A program made the translations under genes and the position numbers. This document shows, one piece after another, positions 1 to 11,920 of a stretch of 64,000 nt of DNA (position 1 is the first letter of the stretch; every line of letters starts with the position of its first letter). The notes below the pieces were generated by a model, which made no database searches, had not been told where the DNA came from, and saw only the letters and a program-made list of their open reading frames with translations. The stretch lies in contig CM075853.1 in the NCBI GenBank assembly GCA_037975125.1, forward strand, positions 91,673,794-91,737,793. Direction: 5' to 3'. Origin of the DNA: Latrodectus hesperus. Its lineage: Eukaryota > Arthropoda > Arachnida > Araneae > Theridiidae.

Positions 1-155
1 CCAACAATATAATCAAATACTGATTATTTGTTAATAAAATCAAAAATATGCAAATAACCATGATTTCATCACATAATTATGTTTGAAATATTTGAATCCT
101 CACGCATTTTTGGAGCAGTGCGTTTGTTACTTACATAATTATCCCAATATGAATA

Positions 156-442
<287 letters not shown>

Positions 443-2060
443 ATAAATATTTATATATACATGTAAGTAAAGTATAGAAAAATATGTATCTGTATAAACA
501 AAATTCAGTATAAATGCTTAATAATTCGTCAAAAACAGATACAGGTTAATTTTTTAATGGTGACCATTTTAAATAAAATGTAACATTGCAATTTGTTACA
601 AAAATAGTGAAGAGGAATCAGTCATAAGTTATATTCTAAAGTTATTTTCAGTTACATTATTATTATTATTATTAATTTTTGCTTTTCAGGATTCTTGCTT
701 TTACTATCACAAAATATATTTCATTATATTTTTAAATTTATTCTCAATATAGGTATTTTTGACATATTTTATTCTGAAAATCTGATTTATTCTCTATTAT
801 TTTAAATATCCAATATTATTATTATCAATAACTGTTAAATATTTCAGTTATTATTTGACTACAACCAGTTTTCACGCAATCGATTAAATCATAAATATGA
901 GAAAAAGCGGCCATAATATATAAGTATAGATAAAAAGATGTAAGCACATTTTATTGGTAAATAGATTACGCATTTTGATTCTCTTAAAAAGTTTTTTCTT
1001 AAGCTAACAATCTTCAATATTCATTTTCATTTTCTTTCGTCTTGTATTCTTTCTGTGTTTTTTATATTGAAGAAAACAGAGTATCACCATAAAATAAACT
1101 CCTTGTTGAGGAAAACAATTTAGATTTTATTAGAAATTATATTCAGGCAAAAAAAGTTATCTGTCATACATCTAAATTAGTACTGAAAAATTAGAAACCA
1201 TAAAATTTTACTGTTTTACATTACTTAAAAGATAAAAAAACTGTAAAATAAAACCACTTGTATTAGATTAATAAAAATGCAAAACATTATTAATCTTTTT
1301 ATAAAAACTTATAATTTGAATTATGTTCTCATAAAAAGATGGTATTAAAAAGAAAGTTAACTATAAATTACCTTGAACATTTTTATAATTTTACTGTTTA
1401 TTCTTTTTTTTTTGAATTTTTTAAGTGTGTGAAAGTGTGTACTTTTTAATGTGTATCATTAATAATGAAAGTGCGTGCATTTTAACAATTTAATCAACTA
1501 AATTTTAAGCAAAATAAAAATTTTCATACTGTGCAAATTAATAATTATTGAGAAAAAAAACGATCTTAAGCACTGACGTGACGTAAGTCTCTTAAAAAGT
1601 CATGAATTAAGAATTATAGAAAAATTATTTACATCTTTAAAATGCGAGAATGTGAAATTCGATTAGACTATAGAATACGGAAGTAGTCACTTCTTGGTAA
1701 TAATAATTATTTTTTTCACTTGAAAGACCCTATCTCTTTGTCAACGAAAAATAACAATTTATTATTTTCTTCACAATATTTCGAAGCAAGAAAGATTATA
1801 TGTATTTTCGGGATATTGATGATAAAAAGCTTTTTCAAAGGAATGTGTTTTAAAGTTAACTATATTTTATTCGGAAAAATAAATTGCTTCAGTAGACACG
1901 GTCTATAAAAATATCGTTCCTCTTATGTGAAAAGCCCAGATGTTGAAAACATTTTTTACGCTGATCTATTGAGGCACTCAATTTTGTATTGACATGTTAA
2001 ATATCTATTCTGAAAGCGAAGAAGAAAATAAATTTTTAAATTCTTTTGTGTGGATAAAAG
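443..2060. other. AT-rich DNA, no gene seen
   Basis: No coding-like composition, RNA gene or transposon motif found. A 62-codon frame at 1720-1908 starts at a non-ATG codon, has AT-driven residue content and no recognisable motif, so it is not called. Confidence 0.6.
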
Positions 2061-2230
2061 ATGGCTTAAAAATATTTACTTAAAACAATGGAAAATTTGT
2101 GGAATTTTCCAATTCAATAATTCAATTTCTTTATTTCTTCGCTTTTGAAGGCATATTCCTGAAAAGTAATTGGGCTAAATAGCAGTCGTTGCTTTCGCTT
2201 TTTAGCTATACTGCTGTATTAAGCGGAAAG
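2061..2230. repeat. Direct repeat A, copy 1
   Basis: About 170 bp that align by eye with 3980-4150 in the same orientation. Shared landmarks are TGGCTTAAAAATATTT, TTTGTGGAATTTTCCAATTC and a TCGTTGCTTT core. Substitutions and small indels are scattered, so the duplication is old. It could be a segmental duplication or two copies of an unknown interspersed repeat. Confidence 0.75.
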
Positions 2231-3062
2231 GATAAAAAATTGAATATTATATAAACGCATAAAATTTTATATTCTGTGCGGAGTTTTTAGGGAAATTACA
2301 TTATGTATGCGTAACGAATATATTATTGATATATGAAAAATAATTTCTACATTAAGCAGCACGTATTTTAGTGCAATAGACAATTTCTTGTATATATTGA
2401 AGAATGCAAAATAAAGCTCTGAAGTATTTTACATAATCATCAAAATAACATACATATTATTAAATTAATTGATTTGAGTGTTAAATATCTTTTGTTTAAA
2501 TACTTATTTAAATGTAAGTAATAACTACCTATTTTACTATAAAATTTATTAATATTGCTGTTAATTATTAATTAATTTTCCATAGAAATTTAAAACATTT
2601 CATCATACATAATGCATTAACTATTTTTCTAAGTATTCTTATTTTCATTAGGAAGAAATATACATCGTTTAAAATAAGTTAAATCGAAATGATATATGTC
2701 TTGTTCCAACTAGATATGAAATTAAATTCCTTAAAACATAATGTTTTTAGTTTGAAAGATTATATTAGATAAAATTTTATATTATAGAACAAACAGTATG
2801 AATAATTAGATTAAAAGCATTAAGGACTATTTCTGTACTCCAAATCATGTTAATGACAAAAAATAGATAAAAATACACTAATCAAATTTCGGGAAATATT
2901 TGTGGTTCTTAGAAATATACACTACTGATACACATTAATTAAGAGGTATTATGAGAATATATGGAAGTACAACTTTATTATGAATTTTTTTAACGAAAAT
3001 ACTTTTTTCTTTTTACTTTCCATGCTTTCATCATAATCACTTCTTGTTATTCTTCTTTATAT
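2231..3062. other. AT-rich DNA, no gene seen
   Basis: Nothing coding-like. The last four bases (ATAT, 3059-3062) form the left half of the target duplication of the LTR-like element that follows. Confidence 0.5.
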
Positions 3063-3385
3063 TGTAGCGAAAATTATTCCTGTTCATCAAGGACTTCGTG
3101 GCTCAATTTTTAAGTCAGCGGGCTTGTGAGCCAGAGGTTACGGGTTCAAAAGCTAGCGAGGCAAGTTTCCTAAAAATTTATTTCTGTTTGATTTGTTAAT
3201 TTAGGTTAATTATACAAATTCATGTAAGTTTTAATTTCCAGTTTTCTGCGGGCTTTCCAGGTATGGAAGGTTCCAAAACTGTATATAAGTAGTGACTGAT
3301 TGAGATAATAATAATAAAATCTTGATTTAATCTTGAGCGCTTTCGTTTCCATTGGCTTTACTACGTTCACTTTATCTGCGCGACA
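3063..3385 (+). mobile_element. Putative solo LTR with internal tRNA-like sequence
   Basis: 323-bp segment starting TGTAGCG and ending CGCGACA, so the ends are TG...CA and imperfect inverted repeats of each other. It is flanked by ATAT on both sides (3059-3062 and 3386-3389), which fits a 4-bp target duplication. Inside are TATATAA (3282-3288) and AATAAA (3313-3318), spaced like an LTR promoter and polyadenylation signal. No primer-binding site, second LTR or internal domain follows, so it would be a solo LTR. The 5' third is tRNA-like, which is unusual. Alternative: a tRNA-derived SINE whose edges look LTR-like by chance; a four-base AT-only duplication is weak evidence in this background. 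Confidence 0.5.
3091..3160 (+). promoter_or_regulatory. tRNA-like segment with A and B boxes
   Basis: TGGCTCAATTTTT (3099-3111) resembles a tRNA D-arm/A box. GGTTCAAAAGC (3143-3153) resembles a T-arm/B box. GGGCTTGTGAGCC lies where an anticodon arm would be. CTTCG (3094-3098) can pair with CGAGG (3157-3161) as a decayed acceptor stem. The B box has lost its usual ending, so this is a tRNA relic or Pol III promoter of a SINE-like unit, not a functional tRNA gene. Confidence 0.55.
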
Positions 3386-3979
3386 ATATAATGTAAAAAA
3401 TTTGTAAATATTATCAATTTTTATGCAGATTATGGGAAATACTACTTTTCAACTTCTAAACTGTCCTACTTGACAAGAAATTGTACAGTGATAATTAGTT
3501 AAGCAGATATATTTTAACTATATAATAAAATTATTTAAATAGACACATCATGTAGCTGCGTCCGAAAACTTGAATAACAACAGAACTCTGAAACTAAATT
3601 TTTTAGTCGCTTATTTGTAGGCATAACACGAGAAATGTGGACAGAAGAATTTTATTTTTTTTAAATATAGTTCTTTTTAAGTTTGTACTAAAAAGAAGAC
3701 ATTTGTGTCAGGAGATGCCAACTATATCTTCAAATCTTCATAAATAATATAAGATTTTAGAGAAAAACTCATTGAAAAGACATTTTCCATTAGTATTGCT
3801 TCCAAGTGTCTTCTCTTTTGCAACTAAAAGACCTGAAATGTTAAAATATTTATCTATTTGAGCTTCAAATATTAAAATGAATAGTTATAATTACGTTTTT
3901 CTTTAATTTTTAAAATTGTGGCTAGCTCTTATGAATAAAATTTTAAATTCTGAATTTTTAATTTGACAAATATTAAATG
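3386..3979. other. AT-rich DNA, no gene seen
   Basis: Begins with the right ATAT target-duplication half of the LTR-like element. No retrotransposon internal sequence or tRNA-complementary priming site is seen after it. Confidence 0.5.
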
Positions 3980-4150
3980 TTGGCTTAAAAATATTTGCTT
4001 AAAATAATGAAAAATTTGTGGAATTTTCCAATTCAAGAATTCAATTCTTTATTTTTTTGCTTTTTAAAGCATATACCTAAAAAGTATTTCGGCTGAAAAG
4101 CAATCGTTGCTTTTTCATTTTTTTAACAATATCGCTATATTAAAAGTATA
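3980..4150. repeat. Direct repeat A, copy 2
   Basis: Second copy of the repeat at 2061-2230, same strand, about 1.92 kb downstream. The first 60 bases are closest, and the copies drift apart after the TCGTTGCTTT core. The LTR-like element lies between the copies. Confidence 0.75.
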
Positions 4151-4914
4151 GAATGATTCTTTTAATCGATATATTAAAAGGATTAATATTTCTGAGCAAA
4201 GAACAGAAAAACAAAACAATATAGACTTCATGAATCAATTCTTAAAATGATTTTTTTAATATTTTAAATTCCTGTTGGTTAAAGGCTTGTAATGCATCTA
4301 CTTTTAATAAATACCTGCTTAAATTAGATTATTCACGTCGGTGTTACATTTTAATTATTATAAGCAATAAATATTCTTAATTCAAAAATTGAAAAGATTA
4401 TTTTCTTAAAAAAACTAAAGACTTTAGTTTAAAATTAAAATTTAAAAACAAAATCTTTCTTTTTCACGCTTATTGCTATTGCGGGTAGAATGTTATTAAA
4501 AGATTTAGAAACATAAGAGATTTGTTCCTTAGCTACGAATGATTTCGATTGTAATAGATATTTTTTCTGGTAAATAAATATGTAAACTCAATTATCAGAA
4601 AAATTATTAACTGAATATTATTTAGATCTATGCAAGCCTGTTTATTAAACAAATAATTCAAAAATGTGAATTCTAGAACTATCAAAATGTAATGACATAA
4701 ATTACTTATAGACTTATGAAGATTTCGACTACATTCACCTTAGAAGTAACTCTGGGCCAAGTATTGAGAAGTGTGCTCTGCAACAACATATTATGATAGT
4801 TTAAACTTCATATAGTGCTGAAATGTAATAAGAAAATAATAAATAATATTCATTTTCGAGAAATTTTAATACTCTTCTAAAGTTTCTGTATCTTTCTTCT
4901 TTGTATCTTGACTT
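4151..4914. other. AT-rich DNA, no gene seen
   Basis: No coding-like stretch, RNA gene or repeat recognised. Confidence 0.5.
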
Positions 4915-5605
4915 GGGAGTGAAACACCACGTCCGTCTTCATTCAAATAAAATATTTACTGAAAGTAATGAATAAGAAAAATATAAAACTGAAAGATTTT
5001 ATTTAAAACATATACAAAATATTTTCTAAAATTTATGAAATGTTTGTTTTAAACTTCTTAAAGCTCTTTATTCTTAAATCAATTGCTAATTTATTATAAT
5101 TGTATTAAATACTTTTAAAGATTACCAAATTAGTTTTTAAAATTTTATTTAATATCGTATTGTATTGTATTTGATTAAATTTAGTTATTCAATAAAATGT
5201 ATTAATTTAAAATAAAACTAAATTGAGTGATTTTTCAAAAAAATGTATTCAAGAAATTTCAATTACATTTGATAAAATTCTGATGAAATATTTATGTGTA
5301 GAAAGTTTAAATCTTTATTTTGTAATTTCAATTCAAAAAGTCATTTTTATGTTTTTAAACATAAATGAAATTTTATTAAAATTGAAATATATTTTTTAAA
5401 TTTTACTATATTACCGAATAAAAATAGTTCTGCAAACAAATACCACAAATAAAATAACCATAAAAGTCTAGACACATTCTCAAATGTTTATGGATTAGTG
5501 TGATGTAAATAGGAGTTTTCAATAAAAATCTGATGATGAAAGTATTAAAGACTTGCAGATGTTTTGTAATAAGCTTAGAAGCAAAGAATTTAAATACTGT
5601 GACAG
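4915..5605. repeat. Direct repeat B, copy 1
   Basis: About 690 bp matching 7376-8030 in the same orientation. Anchors are CACCACGTCC near 4924, the block 5261-5328 (about 7 differences in 68 against 7691-7758) and TGTTTATGGATTAG at 5485 (7910 in the other copy). The offset shrinks from 2461 to 2425, so indels have accumulated. On the minus strand both copies share short frames (Leu-Asn-Glu-Asp-Gly-Arg-Gly near the low end; Asn-Ser-Leu-Leu-Leu-Ser near the high end), but stops break each, so coding is not supported. Confidence 0.8.
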
Positions 5606-7375
5606 AAAAATTTGCTCACATTATTATGAAGTAAATCTTTAGTAAATCTAAAGTAACTCAGGCATTATTACATTCTCCCTAAAACTCTAAATAGAACTGT
5701 AATAGATATGTTTTGCAAAATAATAGAGATGTACGTCTAAATGTTGGTTAATCAATTAAATAATAAGATTTTAAGTTTTATTTTTATTTAGTTTGCTTGG
5801 ATGCTTAAACTCTTCTTGTTTCTTCTTCTAATTCACTTGAATAATATATATAATTTGCAATTTATTTGAATAGTGAAAATAATTAAATTTGAATTAATTA
5901 TTTAAACTGAAACATGAAGAACACAATTTTTTCCAGAACAACATTTGAGAATGCAGTGAACATTCTAAAACGTTTCTTTCATTTGAAATATAATAAAAAT
6001 GCATTCTGAAGAGCAATCATTTCGTTGCTTCAAGTAGAAAATTCTAAATATGAGAATTTTCTAAATATGGGAATAAAAACCTTCTTCTAACTTTTTTTAA
6101 ATTAAAAATCCCTATTATTTAAAAATAAAATTCAAGTTTAGCCTGAAAATGAAATGTATTTAGTCATATAAATAATATATATTCTTTACTGATATAGTAT
6201 TTTTAAAAAAGTAAAGAAATTATACTATTATATTTGTAAAATAATGTTCACGGATCTGATAATATATTTGTTGATAAAAATTTTTGAATGATGTTTTCCG
6301 TTAAGCAAATGTGATAAGTGAACATGCTGAAACAAATATGTAATTAAAGCATAGGCATTTTATTAACTCTGTTATATTATCTTGCATAAATACATTGCAC
6401 ATTTGATGATGCTTCCCGACAATTTCACTAATGATTCTTTAAAATTAAACTTGCGGACACGGTATTTACAATACACTAATATCACAATTTTCCGTTGTTA
6501 AAAGAAAATTTTAAAAAACAATTCTGCCTTTTAAAGAGAAACAAAATAATTAAAAGCATGAATTGTTGTCATTTTTAGACGAATAACAAATATTTAATTT
6601 CGAAAGGGTTCAATGAAATTTCTAATATAGTCGTTAATCTTCAAATGTGAATATTGTGGAAAACGTAAAATTAGAAATTCCTTGCTGAAAAACATTACTC
6701 TTTTCTTATATTTTGTCAATATTCTTCTTCTTAAGAAATGCTTTATAAATATTTGAAAACATTATATTTTAGATTAAGATGGATTTTTTTATTGATTGCA
6801 AACAAAAAAGCCAAAATTATAAACTCAAAAAATGATTCATAACTGCAAGGTTTTTAAAATTTCTTTTTTTGAAAATGCAATGGTGTATCATACATTTTTC
6901 TAATCATTTAATTTATTAATTAAAAAAGTATGATTTAGAGACCTTACTGGTTATCACCTTTCACTCTAATTCAATTGAATTCCTGTTATGGAAAGGAAGG
7001 TGATGTGGACATTAAATTATTTTGAGAGCTTAGAATTTCAAATGATTCATCAATACCTCATACATTGCATGAGCAGACTACATTTGATTTTTTTATTAAA
7101 TATTTGACATAAATGGTTATTTTTTACATGATAATTAAGAATGAAGTTAAAAGTATTGGAGTTTTTTAACTATGTGAGGTAAAAAATTATGGTTTTTAAT
7201 ATAAAAGCTTTCACATTTATTTTAAATGTATTTTTTTACAGTAACAAGGAGTATAAGATTTTAATTATTTACAATGATTGGCCATTAATTATTAAATAAT
7301 ATTTTGAAAACAAAAATGAAGCTAACATACAAAATCTTGGTGGGAGATAAAGTATAATCTTGTCCAACTTTTGAT
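5606..7375. other. AT-rich spacer between the repeat B copies
   Basis: No gene seen. A small inverted repeat (TCACCTTTC near 6955 with GAAAGGAAGGTGA near 6991) is present but too short to interpret. Confidence 0.5.
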
Positions 7376-8030
7376 TTGAGTGAAGCACCACGTCCATCTT
7401 CATTCAAATAGATTTATTGTTGAAAGGTAATGAATAAAAAATATCATAAAAATACTTTATGTAAAAAAATGAAAATATTTTCTAAAATTTATGAAATACA
7501 TTTTTTAAAAATTATTCGTAAATAAATCATTAATTTATTAAAGTTGTTTTAAATAATTTTAAAGATTACCAAAATAGTTTTTAAAATTTCATTTAAAACA
7601 TTTGATTACATTTACTTATGCAATAAAATGCATTAATTCAAAGTAAAATAAAATTCAACGATTATTCAAAATAAAAATTCAAAATATTTCAATTACATTT
7701 GGTAAAATTCTGACGAAATATTTACGTGCGGGAAGTTTAAATGTTTATTTTGTAATTTAAATTTAATAATATATTTTTGTTTTCTTAAACATAAATGAAA
7801 CTTTTTTAAAATTCAAATATTTTTTTTAAATTTTACTACATTACCAAAAAAATTAGTTATGCAAATGAATATCACTTATAAAATAACAATAAAATCTAGA
7901 CACACTCAATGTTTATGGATTAGTGTAATGTACATAGGAGTTTCCAATGAATGTCATTTGACGTAAATATGAAAGTCTTACAGATATTTTGTAATACGCT
8001 TAGAAGCAAAGAGTTTACATATGGTGGCAG
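7376..8030. repeat. Direct repeat B, copy 2
   Basis: Second copy of the 4915-5605 repeat. Both end abruptly after a GTGRCAG-like motif (5599-5605 and 8024-8030) and begin at the same GTGAA(A/G)CACC motif. Matching edges suggest a defined unit, such as an interspersed element, rather than an arbitrary segmental duplication. Confidence 0.8.
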
Positions 8031-8502
8031 GTAATTCAGTTACATGCACATAACATAACAACTTTTGATTTTTTTTTGGTCACATATTTTGTCAAGTTTG
8101 TTTCTCAGATTTTCCTGCTTTGTTGTTCATTATAATATTTTAAAAATTTCAATATCCATAATTTTTTTATGAAGATTCTTTTTAGAAGATTCTTGCTTGG
8201 AGATGCAAAATTCTTCTATTTTATAAATACCAAAAAATCTTATAAGAACTGAGAAATAATGTTAATACTCTTTTTCGATTGAAATATAGTATTTATTAGA
8301 TCACAATAAATGATGATTATTTCATCTGACTCTATTTTCTTGATTACCTTTCATCACTAATCACTCAGCACTTGATATAGAACGTAGAAAACACTATCCG
8401 CGGATATTAAATCAAAAGTATTCAGAAAATAACTTTTGGATAACCAGGATTAAACTTCAAAGCCAAAATATCGACCTACATGAAAGTAACACTTTTCAGT
8501 AC

Positions 8503-8573
8503 CTCCCCTATGCTTGTTATTTAAGGTAATACTGATTTAAATCTATTACCTTGAATAACAAGCAAAAGGGAAG
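8503..8573 (+). other. Long imperfect hairpin, precursor-microRNA-sized
   Basis: The arm at 8503-8530 pairs with 8545-8571 around a 14-nt loop. The TTGTTATT(T/C)AAGGTAAT part is nearly fully paired and the CCCC/GGG end is imperfect. A stem of about 27 bp with a short AT-rich loop is the size of an animal pre-microRNA, but a degraded palindrome of a mobile element is equally possible. Both strands would fold. Confidence 0.4.
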
Positions 8574-11500
8574 AATGCTTTATTTAACTCAACTGAATGA
8601 CAAATTAATAACAAAATGTATAACATATTTTAATACAGTGTATAATTTCTTAGTTAAAATTATTTTTCCCATTTAAAATTGTAGTTAAGTTTTTTAAGGA
8701 TGAAAAATTATTTTTAATCATCATGTTAATGAAAAATAAATGCTATGAACTTGCTTTTGGTGTTATCAAAATTTTATACAACTTTATTTATTAACAACAT
8801 ATACAATAGAACACAGTTGGTGTATCACCTTTTCTATAAGTGGAAGAACTTTAATCTTAATTGGGTTCAGAACCACTCTAAACGTTCACTCTTAGAACGG
8901 AAGTCAAACATAAGAACTCCTTAACTGAATGCCCAGTGCTTACTATTCAAAAGACAACTTGGAATGGAATATAGAAGAACGACAGATCGAAAATGAGGTA
9001 TTGATAAATATGATGGATTAAGCATTTTATAGACGCAGTTTGCTTAAATAAAGACAAATATTTGGAATAGAATAGAGAGATAGGTTGTGAAATGAAGATA
9101 ATGAATACGCAAGTATGTTAGATTAAATACTTTCTATGAACACAACTTTCTTAAGGAAAATAAATTCCTTTTCCCTTTTTACAATAAACTGGTTAAAAAT
9201 GTTTTTTCAACATTTATTACAAATAGATACTACTTAAATGCTTAGTGCTTAAAATCATTCATAATTGATTATATTAAAAGTCTGAGATTTTTGTAACTCT
9301 TTACTTTTGTTATCTTTGATTAATTGTGACTACAGGATTAAATACTTTAGTATTACAATAGTATTACTTAATTGTGACGCTGCCATTTCTGATTTCTAAA
9401 AAAAGGAAAAAATAAACTCACTGTGAATCGGTATTTTTCTCAATAACTCCTTCCATATTTTGTCTTCAACAAAATTGTTGCTGCTATTTTTAACTATGTA
9501 AAATAGTTTATTTAAAAATAATCACTGAAAATCAAAAATATAAACTCGAATATAAAAATTAGAACTTATCATAAGATTACTATTTTTAAGCGAAGTTTAG
9601 TGGAAGAAAAATTAAGATACTACGCATGTAGTTAGAAACCAGATGTGTTTTTCTGTTAGAAAATTAATCTTATTAGTTATAGAAATCAGAAACATATGAT
9701 ACCATGACATTTTAGAAAAAAAATACAGCTTAAAATAAAAAATAAGAAAAATATCAAATTTGAAAAATGAAAGCGGAAAATTTAAAACATTTTCATTAAT
9801 CCTTTTTAAAGTAGTTAAAGAAGAAAGGTTATCCTTCATAACAGAGTCTTGTAAGATTGGATTAATATAATCCCATAAGCGGATTAATTAAAAAGAAAGT
9901 TTCCATAAAGTCAGCGCTTAAAAATGTTTTTAACAGATTCTAAGTAAAATTTTACTGAAACTTCTCATTTTTTAATATAAAAAGAAAATTAATCGGTCAC
10001 CATCTTTTTTTTACATAAAACTATATCTTACTGCTAAAATAGTTTCAGGAACTGTTACTTTATTTTTAACTATAATATGCTTGAATGAATAATTTTCATT
10101 GAGCAAGTTGTGAATAATTCCCATGAGTAATTTATTGAGAAAAATGCTCTTTCAATAGAAATTTGGTGCAATAAAGATTGTTTTCGCATAGTTTGAATGA
10201 GTTATGTAGTTTCTACATTTGACATTACAAAGACCCAATTAAATTAATAAAATAAAGTGAAGAAATATAAAAGTTTAAAATTTAAAAAATAATGAAATTA
10301 ATGGTATTTAATTTTGTTAATAATTTATTTTACTTTACATTGACAATCAGGAAAATTAAGCTCTCAAATATTTTAGTATTAGGAACAGTATTTTATTCCT
10401 AAACTTGAATCAGATTTTTTTATACTTTAATCCACGAAACTCTAAAGAAAATATCAAGCACTTTTATCTTTTTAGATCCATTATATATATAATAATATTA
10501 ATTATATAATTTAACTAATGAAGAAATTATTTTAACTACCAAAAACAGTTAGAACAACTACATAAAATGACAGATAAGAGTCACATTCTGCGTAAATTTA
10601 CTTTTTAAAAGCGGAAAATATGCGTAAGAATAGTCATCAAAATAGTTTAAATAATTTTGTGTGAAATAATATAAATATAATTTGCAATATATATTTGTTT
10701 GTCAAATATAAATGAACTTTTTATTGCTGATTTCTGATATATTTAAAGTCAAGAATGCCGTACAGATTTCTTCTTTTAAATAAATATATAATAATTTGAC
10801 TAATTATAAATATTTTAAATCTAAGATAATCATTACTCATAGCTTAAAATTATTCACCATGAGTTATAAAAATGATATTTACAGCATATAATAAATATTT
10901 CGTAAATAATTTCTTATTTATCTTTCCCTTTTATACCAAGAGACACTGATTATAGTAAATTAAATATTTATATATGAAAATAAAATATTATTATTAAATC
11001 AACATTAAATTCTAATATATATTTTGGATCCAATTTAGAGTTTACAATTTGTCATTTATTTTATGTTATCTTTCTACAATTAGTTAGCTTTGCAAGATTT
11101 GCTTAAATAGACAAATAAATTAATATTTGTTGTTTTAACATTTTTAAATAAATTTTTATTAAATAAAAGCTATTTAATTTGATACTCATGGCATTATTTT
11201 CGGAAAAAATGAATTAATTGTGTTTATCATTTTGTAGTTCCTTAACAAAAGATTATAAACGAATTTATTTTACGTTCTGAGTTAGAGTTTTAGTAATTAT
11301 AAGCACATTATAGCGAAGATTATTAGTCAAAAAGTAAAAAAAATGAAATATGTTGATTGTTGCAAATGATTACGCAAAATATCGCTTAAAATACTTTAAA
11401 TGTGCATGGTGAAATAACTTGTGCCACTTTTTAAAGGGAAATCTTTGACTCATTTCATAAATCTTTTAATTATGTTTGATAGGCACATTTTTAGATTCAT

Positions 11501-11821
11501 TGTATAAAAATAACTGTACAATAATTTTTTTTTAAATTTAAATGTAAGTTTTTAAGCAGCTTACTTTCCTATACTTTCAATGAATGGTACAAATATTTTT
11601 GATTTTTATGCATCAAAATATCGAATAAATATTTGTTTACAAACCAGTGCAAATAAATTCTCTTAACGCAATTAGAAACTTTCTAAAAATAAAATTGCAA
11701 AAATGCTTCCTAAAATAATAGTAAGAAAAAATATTGTCTAAATTAATTTTAAATGATTTATGCTGATCAATTCAGTTTTTGATAGATTCTACAGAAAATA
11801 ATTTAATAATTTCGAGTATTT
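8574..11821. other. AT-rich DNA, no gene seen
   Basis: 8790-9120 is less AT-rich than its surroundings but has no open frame or recognisable motif, so it may be an eroded transposon or an untranslated exon. The 75-codon minus frame at 9612-9839 is lysine/phenylalanine-rich and typical of AT background. Confidence 0.5.
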
Positions 11822-11920
11822 ATTTCCTCACAAGCAAGAAATACCGAAGAAAATTTTAACGTATTTGGAAAAAATAAAAAGGAAAATATTAAAGTTTTTT
11901 CTTTTCTTGCTTGAGGAAAT
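11822..11920. repeat. Imperfect inverted repeat around a 14-bp spacer
   Basis: ATTTCCTCA and following bases at 11822-11867 are matched in reverse complement by 11881-11920, with 2-4 nt gaps in one arm. About 40 bp can fold. Possibly a small foldback element relic. Confidence 0.5.

Noticed and set aside
3091..3160. Functional tRNA gene
   Set aside because: The B box has diverged, the anticodon arm is irregular and the acceptor stem has only about five pairs.
4915..5605. Coding exon duplication in repeat B
   Set aside because: Shared minus-strand peptides are short and each is broken by stops or frame changes outside a few codons.
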